A stretch of DNA of 64,000 nucleotides from Drosophila miranda (taxonomy: Eukaryota; Arthropoda; Insecta; Diptera; Drosophilidae): the NCBI RefSeq assembly GCF_003369915.1, contig NC_046677.1:15438001-15502000 (forward strand). Reading direction: 5' to 3'. Shown here piece after piece: positions 20,978-31,939 of the stretch. Each line of letters opens with the position of its first letter. The first letter of the stretch is position 1. The notes under the pieces were generated by a model. That model was not told the DNA's origin. It saw only the letters and a list, made by a program, of their open reading frames with translations, and did no database searches. The position numbers and the translations under genes are program-made.

Positions 20978-22727
20978 ATGGGTAACCCCCACAATAAGAA
21001 GTCGAACAAAAAAAAATGCAAGGAACCCGGGAAAAAGAATGTGAGTAGATAAAACCGATGGGGACATGCAAAAAATGTCTCGCTGCTAATAAATTACCAC
21101 GCAGAAGCGGACACAGGAAAAAGAGCACGTGTCGGGTGTTTTAGACTATGGGATATCAGAGGTGCAGAAAGGTGACGTCGTGCGTAAGCAGAAATTCTAC
21201 GAAGATTTCGTCGATTTTTATGAGGGCGCTGGACTCGGGCCGATCCAGCAAAGGATCTTCTGCACCACCGTACCAGATAAGGTGCTCGCGGACTATGAGC
21301 AGACGTTCAAGACGATCGGGAAGATCACCAAGGAAATGGTTGACTTTCGTAAGTATGAAGTATACGTGATGCTCTATCCCACTCTGGCCATTGCTTACCT
21401 GCAAATGGTGTGGAGCGGAAAGTTGCAGCGGGCTATATCCTTCGTGGGCAGGAACAAACACGAGCTGGACGACTCGTACAAGAGGCGCATCGAGAAGCTC
21501 AAGCTGATCCGCAAGCCACTGGACGTGCCACAAAGAGCCCTGGAACTGCTATCTGGTGCGGACAAAGTGAAGTTCTGCATGCTCACGAGCACCTTCAACC
21601 AATTCAAGGAACTCGAATGTCAGCTTTCGCCGAGTGGGCACCTGAAGCGGTTTTTGGACCACTTCGAAATCCTAACTTACGCTGATGACAAGATACCCCA
21701 GGAGCAGACCCTCCGAGATCGTCCTTTGCCCGCGCCATTTGCCTGGGCTTCCAGGGACGTTATTCCGGACTGTCCGTTCAACCGGAAAAATCTGCCCAGC
21801 CTCATCATGAACGAGGCCATGCCCTCGCCCAACGACGACGTTACTTGCGCGACGTATTCAGCAGACCATTGCACCGTTGCACTTGGCACTAGCTCCGGCA
21901 GGGTCCACGTCGTGGCCGTGAACAAGGACTGGCAAGACGTGAACAGCCTGCGAAGGGAGACGTTGATTTCCGCCCACCAGAAGCCGGTCCTGGCCTGCGC
22001 CTTTTCTCCTGGAGACAGCCACCTGCTCACCTCCTCGGCTGACCGCACCATGCGGCTGTGGTGCACACGCACCGCGCTGTGCAAGACTGTCTATGTTCAC
22101 CACGGGGCCATCTGTTTGGCGTTCGCCCCGAGGGGCTGCCACTTTGCCACCGCCTCAAACGACAATGTGGCGCGCGTGTGGGGAGTGGACTCCACAGAGC
22201 CCCTTTTTGAATTCTCGGGCCACTTGGCACGATTGGAGATTTGCCTCTTCCACCCGAATGGAGAGTACCTGGCCACTGGATCGGCAGACGCCACCGTCAG
22301 AATCTGGGACTACGACACCCGCGCTCAAATGCGGCTCTTCCGCGGCCACAGGGCCCCCATCAAAGCCCTTGCGTACTCCGTGTGCGGGCGCTTCCTGGTC
22401 TCTGGTGGCCGAGATGACCTGATCATTGTTTGGGACACAACCAACGAGCGAATGCTACACTGCATGATATGGCACAACGCAATGATTGAATCGATAGGTT
22501 TCTCCCACTGCAACAATCTGATGGTTGTTTGGGGCAAGGACTGCCACCTGAGTACTTTTGACTTTCAGCTTCTCGCCAACTCCCCCGAGTTGGAGTTATC
22601 ATCCACAAAAGCCATCATTGATCAGTCGCTAATCAGCACGGTTCAGTCCCCGCGAAATCGAATTTTCCTTAAAAGTGGCTTCGTCGATCGCAATAGCCTG
22701 GTTGCCATTTGCAAGATAAATTCTTAA
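20978..22727 (+). CDS. TAF5/cannonball-like WD40 protein, copy A1
   Basis: Exons 20978-21040 and 21105-22727, with a 64-bp intron, give 561 aa beginning MGNPHNKKSNKKKC. After a Lys-rich N-terminus, residues about 45-150 resemble the TAF5 NTD2 helical domain (FRKYEVYVMLYPTLAIAYLQ). From about residue 260 to the end lies a WD40 propeller: LTSSADRTMRLW, FATASNDNVARVW, LATGSADATVRIWD and LVSGGRDDLIIVWD match TAF5 repeats, and the end (SGFVDRNSLVAICKINS) matches the TAF5 C-terminal strand. It is shorter than TAF5 (about 700 aa in fly) and lacks the LisH region. TAF5 scaffolds TFIID; in Drosophila the paralogue cannonball acts in spermatocytes. A testis TAF role is inference. An AATAAA follows at 22830. 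Confidence 0.88.
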
Positions 22728-23946
22728 AAGATAAAAGAGTTTAACGAAAAAAATCAAAATACTTTAAATGCAGCGAAATGATGTAAACGGTACGAATATA
22801 CGAAATCAGTTAAATTACGTTCTTAAATTAATAAAATTCTTTTGTTTTGTTCTATTTCACCTTCAGAGTCGCCGCTTGGAACAAGGCGCTGGATCGAGTC
22901 ATCGATGGAAAGCACCGTCGACTCTATGAATGTACATCCATAATTATCCAACTTAATTTTCTTTTCATTTATATCATATAAACCTAAATTTATACAGCAC
23001 AATTTAAATAACTCATAGGATCCCACTCATTCTTTGAGCTATGAGCTTCCAAAGTCTTCTATGACTTTATGTGCAAATTTATTTTGATTTTTTGAAAATT
23101 TCTTAATATTTCCCGCACTTTCTGAGTGGCCCCAAAGAGGGTATTTAAAATAGGGCAGACAAGCGCTAAAAATGTTCAATTGCACAACAATTTATTCATC
23201 AGTATAAAAACGAACAAAAGAAAAACAAAACAAATTAGTTAAATAAAATTTCCATTTCGTTAAATAAAAACTGAATATCTCGCATTGAATTTTTTGCTTT
23301 TAGGAAAATTTTCAATGGCTTTTATTTATTATTTTCCATTGAGGACACACATTTGGATGAACATGTGCATAATTGATTACAATGTTATGGAGATCCCCAA
23401 GGAATGTGCCATATTTCATTCTGAACAACTATGTTGAGTCCAGACACATTGTCCTTCTTTTACCTTCCCAAACCTATTTTAGCTTCAGCAAACTTGTTGC
23501 AGTTTTATTTCTTGTTCCTTCTCTGAGTCCCCATTGGAAGTGTAGCGGAATTGTTCACTTAAACTTTAGGTCTTATCTCGCTACCCTCCTCCAGACAACG
23601 TACACTGAACGAGGCAGAGTGTGTTTGTGTGAGAGAAAGAGAGAGAGAGAGAGAGAGAATGAGTAAACGCGTGGAAGAGTGCACTGCAATTTCACTTATA
23701 ACCAAATCGGAAAGAATAGGAAAGAAAAGTGAGGAAAAATTCTGAAGTATTAACCTAGGCATAGTTGGATATGTTTGAATGTCACCTACTGTGAGGGATT
23801 GTATCATAGGATTTTCCTCAATAAATTTTTGTCAAAAATCTGTATAAAATTTGTTATTGAAACGGGCAGAACTCTATAACCAGTTTGTTATTCTTATTGG
23901 AGGATCTTTTCTGCCATTTTACAATATAAACTCGTATACGCGTACG
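22728..23946. other. Intergenic spacer with candidate C-terminal exon remnant
   Basis: This separates the TAF5-like and alpha-3-like genes. On the minus strand, 22823-23026 reads as a 67-aa frame whose second half (KLDNYGCTFIESTVLSIDDS ... EGEIEQ) looks coding and is kept in all four copies, so it may be the tail of another gene. A (GA)n tract lies at 23632-23659 and the alpha-3-like 5' leader follows. Confidence 0.45.
23632..23659. repeat. (GA)n microsatellite
   Basis: GA dinucleotide tract about 290 bp upstream of the alpha-3-like start. A slightly longer copy is present in unit A2 at about 28089-28118. GA tracts can bind GAGA factor, but no function is shown. Confidence 0.7.
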
Positions 23947-24723
23947 ATGGCACGTCTGTATGATCCCCGAGCCGTTCTGTTTTCGCCAGAGGGCCGCCTC
24001 TACCAAGTGGAATATGCCATGGAGGCCGTCTACGCTTCCAACCTATGCCTGGGCATAGTTGCCGCAGATGGCGTTTTACTAGCCGCGGAACGCTGCAACA
24101 GTCGACTGGTCGGCGGGCCATCGGGAAAGATGTTTCGCTTGGCTAACAACGTGGCTTGCACCTGGGCCGGACTCGCAGCCGATGCCACGAAACTGATTGA
24201 TGAGATGCGAATGTCAGCCCAACGCTTCAGATTTAACTATGGAGAGATGATTCCATGTGAGGGACTCGTGGCCGATATATGCGACGTCAAGCAGTCCTAC
24301 ACTCAGTGGGGCGGCAGGCGGCCCTTCGGCGTTTCCATTCTGTTCATGGGCTGGGACGAAGTCTATGGCTACCAGCTGTACAATTCCGATCCCAGCGGCA
24401 ACTACAGTGGCTGGAAGGCGACTGCCACTGGCCAGCACTTTGGCGTCGCCAGCTCTCTGCTGGAGCAAGAGATAGACCCCGAAGTATCCATTAGTCTGGA
24501 AGAAGCCAAGGACCTTGCCATGAAGGTACTGGACTGCGCTCTGGGAACCGCTAATCTGATTCCGAACAAGTTGGAGATGTCCACCTTGCACCGCGCAAGT
24601 GATGGCTGCTGCATCTACACTCTTTTTGAGATGACCGATGTGGAGAAGCTGACCGAAAAGTATAAGAAAGGGCTGGTCTGGCAGGAGCCGAAGGGGATGC
24701 CAACTAGGGGATGCAGTCCATAA
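23947..24723 (+). CDS. Proteasome alpha-3-like subunit (PSMA4 family), copy A1
   Basis: A 258-aa intronless frame. The start is the ATG at 23947 because it gives MARLYDPRAVLFSPEGRLYQVEYAMEAV, the alpha-type signature of PSMA4. Other family anchors are LGIVAADGVLLAAE, GEMIPCEGLVADICDVKQSY, GGRRPFGVSILFMGWD and YNSDPSGNYSGWKATATG. Fly Prosalpha3 is about 264 aa. The Lys/Glu-rich tail of PSMA4 is replaced by a short KGLVWQEPKGMPTRGCSP tail. Divergence and lack of introns fit a retrocopy-derived paralogue comparable to the testis subunit Prosalpha3T. It would sit in the alpha ring of the 20S core. Its coding quality is high, so it is probably functional. Confidence 0.88.
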   Translation: MARLYDPRAVLFSPEGRLYQVEYAMEAVYASNLCLGIVAADGVLLAAERCNSRLVGGPSGKMFRLANNVACTWAGLAADATKLIDEMRMSAQRFRFNYGEMIPCEGLVADICDVKQSYTQWGGRRPFGVSILFMGWDEVYGYQLYNSDPSGNYSGWKATATGQHFGVASSLLEQEIDPEVSISLEEAKDLAMKVLDCALGTANLIPNKLEMSTLHRASDGCCIYTLFEMTDVEKLTEKYKKGLVWQEPKGMPTRGCSP

Positions 24724-25090
24724 ACACATACACCTACATGTACTACAGATTCTAAGAGCAATTATTATGCACATATTTGTACTTATTATATAGCAATTTT
24801 TGAAAGTTGTGTATTTACGTTCATACGTGATTACGTGATATAAATGAAAAGAAAATTAAGCAACGCCAAAGCAATGAAGCAAAAGTCCAATGAAGCTATG
24901 ATTTTGCTAATCTTATCGATGTTCTATGGAATCGTTTCCACATCGTATCGTATCGATGTTTTTGCGAGTAAATTTAAATACTCAAATTGGAAATCATTCA
25001 ATTTAATTAAGTATACACACATACTCCGGCTTTCGACGGAATTTAAATTTGTATGCCCTGATTTTCGCAACTTTTTGTATCGATAGTGTT
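24724..25090. other. Junction between units A1 and A2
   Basis: 3' flank of the alpha-3-like gene, then the join at about 24860/24861 to the upstream part of the next unit, then the DRE-like cluster of unit A2. There is no separate gene. Confidence 0.6.
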
Positions 25091-25264
25091 TCATTCCGTA
25101 TCGATACCCATCATCAGTTCGGACGGACGCTGGCGTTTGCAATTTTCTAATTGCAGTGCTCTGTCCAGAACTACATTGAAATCCTGTCGCAGCTTCACAT
25201 TCAAATCTGTGGCTATTGGACACGGTTGCGTCTGCGCAATCCTTTTGATAATCTCATCGTTCAT
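25091..25264 (-). CDS. 57-aa conserved small ORF (copy A2)
   Basis: Identical in translation to the A1 copy, and again 170 bp head-to-head from the TAF5-like start at 25435. The function is unknown. Confidence 0.45.
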   Translation of the reverse strand: MNDEIIKRIAQTQPCPIATDLNVKLRQDFNVVLDRALQLENCKRQRPSELMMGIDTE

Positions 25265-25434
25265 TCGTAATGTAAGCAGGCCACTCAGCTGTTTCTGTGT
25301 ATATCGAAGTCGATTGCAACTATGGAAACCCTGTTTCCCCTTTTCTAGAACGACTCGTGTGCTGTGTGGACGGACGTCTGGCGAGTGCAGTTGGCAAATT
25401 ATATTGAAATCGCCCTATAAATTCCTATATCAGA

Positions 25435-27184
25435 ATGGGTAACCCCCACAATAAGAAGTCGAACAAAAAAAAATGCAAGGAACCCGGGAAAAAGAATGTG
25501 AGTAGATAAAACCGATGGGGACATGCAAAAAATGTCTCGCTGCTAATAAATTACCACGCAGAAGCGGACACAGGAAAAAGAGCACGTGTCGGGTGTTTTA
25601 GACTATGGGATATCAGAGGTGCAGAAAGGTGACGTCGTGCGTAAGCAGAAATTCTACGAAGATTTCGTCGATTTTTATGAGGGCGCTGGACTCGGGCCGA
25701 TCCAGCAAAGGATCTTCTGCACCACCGTACCAGATAAGGTGCTCGCGGACTATGAGCAGACGTTCAAGACGATCGGGAAGATCACCAAGGAAATGGTTGA
25801 CTTTCGTAAGTATGAAGTATACGTGATGCTCTATCCCACTCTGGCCATTGCTTACCTGCAAATGGTGTGGAGCGGAAAGTTGCAGCGGGCTATATCCTTC
25901 GTGGGCAGGAACAAACACGAGCTGGACGACTCGTACAAGAGGCGCATCGAGAAGCTCAAGCTGATCCGCAAGCCACTGGACGTGCCACAAAGAGCCCTGG
26001 AACTGCTATCTGGTGCGGACAAAGTGAAGTTCTGCATGCTCACGAGCACCTTCAACCAATTCAAGGAACTCGAATGTCAGCTTTCGCCGAGTGGGCACCT
26101 GAAGCGGTTTTTGGACCACTTCGAAATCCTAACTTACGCTGATGACAAGATACCCCAGGAGCAGACCCTCCGAGATCGTCCTTTGCCCGCGCCATTTGCC
26201 TGGGCTTCCAGGGACGTTATTCCGGACTGTCCGTTCAACCGGAAAAATCTGCCCAGCCTCATCTTGAACAATGCCATGCCCTCGCCCAACGACGACGTTA
26301 CTTGCGCGACGTTTTCAGCAGACCATTGCACCGTTGCATTTGGCACTAGCTCCGGCAGGGTCCACGTCGTGGCCGTGAACAAGGACTGGCAAGACGTGAA
26401 CAGCCTGCGAAGGGAGACGTTGATTTCCGCCCACCAGAAGCCGGTCCTGGCCTGCGCCTTTTCTCCTGGAGACAGCCACCTGCTCACCTCCTCGGCTGAC
26501 CGCACCATGCGGCTGTGGTGCACACGCACCGCGCTGTGCAAGACTGTCTATGTTCACCACGGGGCCATCTGTTTGGCGTTCGCCCCGAGGGGCTGCCACT
26601 TTGCCACCGCCTCAAACGACAATGTGGCGCGCGTGTGGGGAGTGGACTCCACAGAGCCCCTTTTTGAATTCTCGGGCCACTTGGCACGATTGGAGATTTG
26701 CCTCTTCCACCCGAATGGAGAGTACCTGGCCACTGGATCGGCAGACGCCACCGTCAGAATCTGGGACTACGACACCCGCGCTCAAATGCGGCTCTTCCGC
26801 GGCCACAGGGCCCCCATCAAAGCCCTTGCGTACTCCGTGTGCGGGCGCTTCCTGGTCTCTGGTGGCCGAGATGACCTGATCATTGTTTGGGACACAACCA
26901 ACGAGCGAATGCTACACTGCATGATATGGCACAACGCAATGATTGAATCGATAGGTTTCTCCCACTGCAACAATCTGATGGTTGTTTGGGGCAAGGACTG
27001 CCACCTGAGTACTTTTGACTTTCAGCTTCTCGTCAGGTCCCCCGAGATGGAGTTATCATCCACAAAAGCCATCATTGATCAGTCGCTAATCAGCACGGTT
27101 CAGTCCCCGCGAAATCGAATTTTCCTTAAAAGTGGCTTCGTCGATCGCAATCGCCTGGTTGCCATTTGCAAGATAAATTCTTAA
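25435..27184 (+). CDS. TAF5/cannonball-like WD40 protein, copy A2
   Basis: Exons 25435-25497 and 25562-27184; 561 aa. It differs from A1 at eight residues, in two tight clusters: four near the first WD repeat (around 26264-26345) and four in the last 60 codons (LLVRSPEMELS and DRNRLV instead of LLANSPELELS and DRNSLV). At the second cluster A2 agrees with the inverted copies, which suggests gene conversion or that A1 is the altered copy. The downstream polyadenylation signal reads AATAAT rather than AATAAA. The propeller and NTD2 region are intact. Confidence 0.88.
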
Positions 27185-28087
27185 AAGATAAAAGAGTTTA
27201 ACGAAAAAAATCAAAATACTTTAAATGCAGCGAAATTATGTAAACGGTACGAATATACGAAATCAGTTAAATTACGTTCTTAAATTAATAATATTCTTTT
27301 GGTTTGTTCTATTTCACCTTCAGAGTCGCCGCTTGGAACAAGGCGCTGGATCGAGTCATCGATGGAAAGCACCGTCGACTCTATGAATGTACATCCATAA
27401 TTATCCAACTTAATTTTCTTTTCATTTATATCATATAAACCTAAATTTATACAGCACAATTTAAATAACTCATAGGATCCCACTCATTCTTTGAGCTATG
27501 AGCTTCCAAAGTCTTCTATGACTTTATGTGCAAATTTATTTTGATTTTTTGAAAATTTCTTAATATTTCCCGCACTTTCTGAGTGGCCCCAAAGAGGGTA
27601 TTTAAAATAGGGCAGACAAGCGCTAAAAATGTTCAATTGCACAACAATTTATTCATCGGTATAAAAACGAACAAAAGAAAAACAAACCAAATTAGTTAAA
27701 TAAAATTTCCATTTCGTTAAATAAAAACTGAATATCTCGCATTGAATTTTTTGCTTTTAGGAAAATTTTCAATGGCTTTTATTTATTATTTTCCATTGAG
27801 GACACACATTTGGATGAACATGTGCATAATTGATTACAATGTTATGGAGATCCCCAAGGAATGTGCCATATTTCATTCTGAACAACTATGTTGAGTCCAG
27901 ACACATTGTCCTTCTTTTACCTTCCCAAGTCTATCTTAGCTTCAGCAACCTTGTTGCAGTTTTATTTCTTGTTCCTTCTCTGAGTCCCCATTGGAAGTGT
28001 AGCGGAATTGTTCACTTAAACTTTAGGTCTTATCTCGCTACCCTCCTCCAGACCACGTACACTGAACGAGGCAGAGTGTGTTTGTGT

Positions 28088-28118
<31 letters not shown>

Positions 28119-28405
28119 TGAGTAAACGCGTGGAAGAGTGCACTGCAATTTCACTTATAACCAAATCGGAAAGAATAGGAAAGAAAAGTGAGGAAAAATT
28201 CTGAAGTATTAACCTAGGCATAGTTGGATATGTTTGAATGTCACCTACTGTGAGGGATTGTATCATAGGATTTTCCTCAATAAATTTTTGTCAAAAATCT
28301 GTATAAAATTTGTTATTGAAACGGGCAGAACTCTATAACCAGTTTGTTATTCTTATTGGAGGATCTTTTCTGCCATTTTACAATATAAACTCGTATACGC
28401 GTACG
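27185..28405. other. Intergenic spacer of unit A2
   Basis: Counterpart of 22728-23946, with the same minus-strand 67-codon frame (27280-27483), the (GA)n tract and the alpha-3-like leader. Differences from A1 are few. Confidence 0.6.
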
Positions 28406-29182
28406 ATGGCACGTCTGTATGATCCCCGAGCCGTTCTGTTTTCGCCAGAGGGCCGCCTCTACCAAGTGGAATATGCCATGGAGGCCGTCTACGCTTCCAA
28501 CCTATGCCTGGGCATAGTTGCCGCAGATGGCGTTTTACTAGCCGCGGAACGCTGCAACAGTCGACTGGTCGGCGGGCCATCGGGAAAGATGTTTCGCTTG
28601 GCTAACAACGTGGCTTGCACCTGGGCCGGACTCGCAGCCGATGCCACGAAACTGATTGATGAGATGCGAATGTCAGCCCAACGCTTCAGATTTAACTATG
28701 GAGAGATGATTCCATGTGAGGGACTCGTGGCCGATATATGCGACGTCAAGCAGTCCTACACTCAGTGGGGCGGCAGGCGGCCCTTCGGCGTTTCCATTCT
28801 GTTCATGGGCTGGGACGAAGTCTATGGCTACCAGCTGTACAATTCCGATCCCAGCGGCAACTACAGTGGCTGGAAGGCGACTGCCACTGGCCAGCACTTT
28901 GGCGTCGCCAGCTCTCTGCTGGAGCAAGAGATAGACCCCGAAGTATCCATTAGTCTGGAAGAAGCCAAGGACCTTGCCATGAAGGTACTGGACTGCGCTC
29001 TGGGAACCGCTAATCTGATTCCGAACAAGTTGGAGATGTCCACCTTGCACCGCGCAAGTGATGGCTGCTGCATCTACACTCTTTTTGAGATGACCGATGT
29101 GGAGAAGCTGACCGAAAAGTATAAGAAAGGGCTGGTCTGGCAGGAGCCGAAGGGGATGCCAACTAGGGGATGCAGTCCATAA
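28406..29182 (+). CDS. Proteasome alpha-3-like subunit (PSMA4 family), copy A2
   Basis: 258 aa, identical in translation to the A1 copy, with the same start context. Perfect protein identity over the whole frame, while the neighbouring TAF5-like genes differ, points to very recent duplication or conversion of this part. The reading of its role is as for the A1 copy. Confidence 0.88.
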   Translation: MARLYDPRAVLFSPEGRLYQVEYAMEAVYASNLCLGIVAADGVLLAAERCNSRLVGGPSGKMFRLANNVACTWAGLAADATKLIDEMRMSAQRFRFNYGEMIPCEGLVADICDVKQSYTQWGGRRPFGVSILFMGWDEVYGYQLYNSDPSGNYSGWKATATGQHFGVASSLLEQEIDPEVSISLEEAKDLAMKVLDCALGTANLIPNKLEMSTLHRASDGCCIYTLFEMTDVEKLTEKYKKGLVWQEPKGMPTRGCSP

Positions 29183-29543
29183 ACACATACACCTACATGT
29201 ACTACAGATTCTAAGAGCAATTATTATGCACATATTTGTACTTATTATATAGCAATTTTTGAAAGTTGTGTATTTACGTTCATACGTGATTACGTGATAT
29301 AAATGAAAAGAAAATTAAGTTGGATAATTATGGATGTACATTCATAGAGTCGACGGTGCTTTCCATCGATGACTCGATCCAGCGCCTTGTTCCAAGCGGC
29401 GACTCTGAAGGTGAAATAGAACAAACCAAAAGAATATTATTAATTTAAGAACGTAATTTAACTGATTTCGTATATTCGTACCGTTTACATCATTTCGCTG
29501 CATTTAAAGTATTTTGATTTTTTTCGTTAAACTCTTTTATCTT
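29183..29543. other. Inversion junction between A2 and B1
   Basis: The alpha-3-like 3' flank (to about 29319) passes straight into the inverted 3' flank of the B1 TAF5-like gene. The 25-bp segment TGATATAAATGAAAAGAAAA and the bases after it are shared with the reverse complement of 27415-27440, so no exact breakpoint can be drawn. There is no gene. Confidence 0.6.
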
Positions 29544-31275
29544 TTAAGAATTTATCTTGCAAATGGCAACCAGGCGATTGCGATCGACGAAGCCACTTTT
29601 AAGGAAAATTCGATTTCGCGGGGACTGAACCGTGCTGATTAGCGACTGATCAATGATGGCTTTTGTGGATGATAACTCCATCTCGGGGGACCTGACGAGA
29701 AGCTGAAAGTCAAAAGTACTCAGGTGGCAGTCCTTGCCCCAAACAACCATCAGATTGTTGCAGTGGGAGAAACCTATCGATTCAATCATTGCGTTGTGCC
29801 ATATCATGCAGTGTAGCATTCGCTCGTTGGTTGTGTCCCAAACAATGATCAGGTCATCTCGGCCACCAGAGACCAGGAAGCGCCCGCACACGGAGTACGC
29901 AAGGGCTTTGATGGGGGCCCTGTGGCCGCGGAAGAGCCGCATTTGAGCGCGGGTGTCGTAGTCCCAGATTCTGACGGTGGCGTCTGCCGATCCAGTGGCC
30001 AGGTACTCTCCATTCGGGTGGAAGAGGCAAATCTCCAATCGTGCCAAGTGGCCCAAGAATTCAAAAAGGGGCTCTGTGGAGTCCACTCCCCACACGCGCG
30101 CCACATTGTCGTTTGAGGCGGTGGCAAAGTGGCAGCCCCTCGGGGCGAACGCCAAACAGAGGGCCCCGTGGTGAACATAGACAGTCTTGCACAGCGCGGT
30201 GCGTGTGCACCACAGCCGCATGGTGCGGTCAGCCGAGGAGGTGAGCAGGTGGCTGTCTCCAGGAGAAAAGGCGCAGGCCAGGACCGGCTTCTGGTGGGCG
30301 GAAATCAACGTCTCCCTTTGCAGGCTGTTCACGTCTTGCCAGTCCTTGTTCACGGCCACGACGTGGACCCTGCCGGAGCTAGTGCCAAATGCAACGGTGC
30401 AATGGTCTGCTGAATACGTCGCGCAAGTAACGTTGTCGTTGGGCGAGGGAATGGCATTGTTCATGATGATGCTGGGCAGATTTTTCCGGTTGAACGGACA
30501 GTCCGGAATAACGTCCCTGGAAGCCCAGGCAAATGGCGCGGGCAAAGGACGATCTCGGAGGGTCTGCTCCTGGGGTATCTTGTCATCAGCGTAAGTTAGG
30601 ATTTCGAAGTGGTCCAAAAACCGCTTCAGGTGACCACTCGGCGAAAGCTGACATTCGAGTTCCTTGAATTGGTTGAAGGTGCTCGTGAGCATGCAGAACT
30701 TCACTTTGTCCGCACCAGATAGCAGTTCCAGGGCTCTTTGTGGCACGTCCAGTGGCTTGCGGATCAGCTTGAGCTTCTCGATGCGCCTCTTGTACGAGTC
30801 GTCCAGCTCGTGTTTGTTCCTGCCCACGAAGGATATAGCCCGCTGCAACTTTCCGCTCCACACCATTTGCAGGTAAGCAATGGCCAGAGTGGGATAGAGC
30901 ATCACGTATACTTCATACTTACGAAAGTCAACCATTTCCTTGGTGATCTTCCCGATCGTCTTGAACGTCTGCTCATAGTCCGCGAGTACTGTGGTGCAGA
31001 AGATCCTTTGCTGGATCGGCCCGAGTCCAGCGCCCTCATAAAAATCGACGAAATCTTCGTAGAATTTCTGCTTACGCACGACGTCACCTTTCTGCACCTC
31101 TGCACCCGACACGTGCTCTTTTTCCTGTGTCCGCTTCTGTGTCGGCTTCTGCGTGGTAATTTATTAGAAGCGAGACATTTTTTGCATGTCCCCATCGGTT
31201 TTATCTACTCACATTCTTTTTCCCGGGTTCCTTGCATTTTTTTTTGTTCGACTTCTTATTGTGGGGGTTACCCAT
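29544..31275 (-). CDS. TAF5/cannonball-like WD40 protein, copy B1
   Basis: Exons 31213-31275 and 29544-31148 on the minus strand; 555 aa. Relative to A1/A2 the second exon begins with an extra KPTQ (12-bp duplication), VLDYGIS is replaced by a single Ala, and VPDK before VLADYEQ is missing. All of these changes keep the frame and are shared with B2. The WD40 repeats and NTD2 region are intact, with FEFLGHL and SLQRET as B-type variants. Frame-preserving indels suggest continued selection for a protein product. Confidence 0.87.
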
Positions 31276-31445
31276 TCTGATATAGGAATTTATAGGGCGA
31301 TTTCAATATAATTTGCCAACTGCACTCGCCAGACGTCCGTCCACACAGCACACGAGTCGTTCTAGAAAAGGGGAAACAGGGTTTCCATAGTTGCAATCGA
31401 CTTCGATATACACAGAAACAGCTGAGTGGCCTGCTTACATTACGA

Positions 31446-31633
31446 ATGAGCGATGAGATTATCAAAAGGATTGCGCAGACGCAACCGTGTCCAATGCGGC
31501 GTGTCCAATAGCCACAGATTTGAATGTGAAGCTGCGACAGGATTTCAATGTAGTTCTGGACAGAGCACTGCAATTAGAAAATTGCAAACGCCAGCGTCCG
31601 TCCGAACTGATGATGGGTATCGATACGGAATGA
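31446..31633 (+). pseudogene. 57-aa small ORF, copy B1, frameshifted
   Basis: The start is MSDEIIKRIAQTQPC. A 14-bp duplication (GCGGCGTGTCCAAT) then shifts the frame. The rest still aligns to the stop at 31631-31633. This is the only broken copy of the four. Confidence 0.55.
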
Positions 31634-31939
31634 AACACTATCGATACAAAAAGTTGCGAAAATCAGGGCATACAAATTTAAATTCCGTCGAAAGCCGGAG
31701 TATGTATGTGTACTTAATTTAATTAAATGATTTCCAATTTGAGTATTTAAATTTACTCGCAAAAACATCGATACGATACGATGTGGAAACGATTCCGTCG
31801 AACATCGATAAGATTAGCAAAATCATAGCTTCATTGGACTTTTGCTTCATTGCTTTGGCGTTGCCTTTTCCGTCAAAAATTTGCCCAACAGGAATTTTTC
31901 CGAGTTCTCCGTAAAAGTTTCAACTGAAAAATAATTAAA

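Larger units (their letters stand above)
20413..24860 (+). repeat. Amplified unit A1
   Basis: First of two direct copies about 4457 bp apart; the second is 24861-29319. It contains a 57-aa minus-strand ORF, the TAF5-like gene and the proteasome alpha-3-like gene. The unit ends in ATGAAAAGAAAATTAAG, which is itself the reverse complement of sequence in the 3' flank of the TAF5-like gene (22950-22980), so the unit edge is an inverted junction. Confidence 0.92.
24861..29319 (+). repeat. Amplified unit A2
   Basis: Direct copy of A1 at an offset of 4457-4459 bp, with the same gene order. Its left edge joins CAACGCCAAAGC directly to the terminal GAAAATTAAG of A1. Its right edge runs without a break into the inverted block B1. 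Confidence 0.92.

Noticed and set aside
20629-20985. 118-codon plus-strand frame upstream of TAF5-like A1 (also at 25086, and reverse copies)
   Set aside because: It overlaps the more coding-like 57-aa minus-strand ORF and the TAF5-like leader, its composition is random, and the B1 copy is broken.
23851-23946. N-terminal extension of the alpha-3-like frame
   Set aside because: It has no ATG, is hydrophobic and is not shared with the family; the ATG at 23947 gives the canonical alpha-subunit start.
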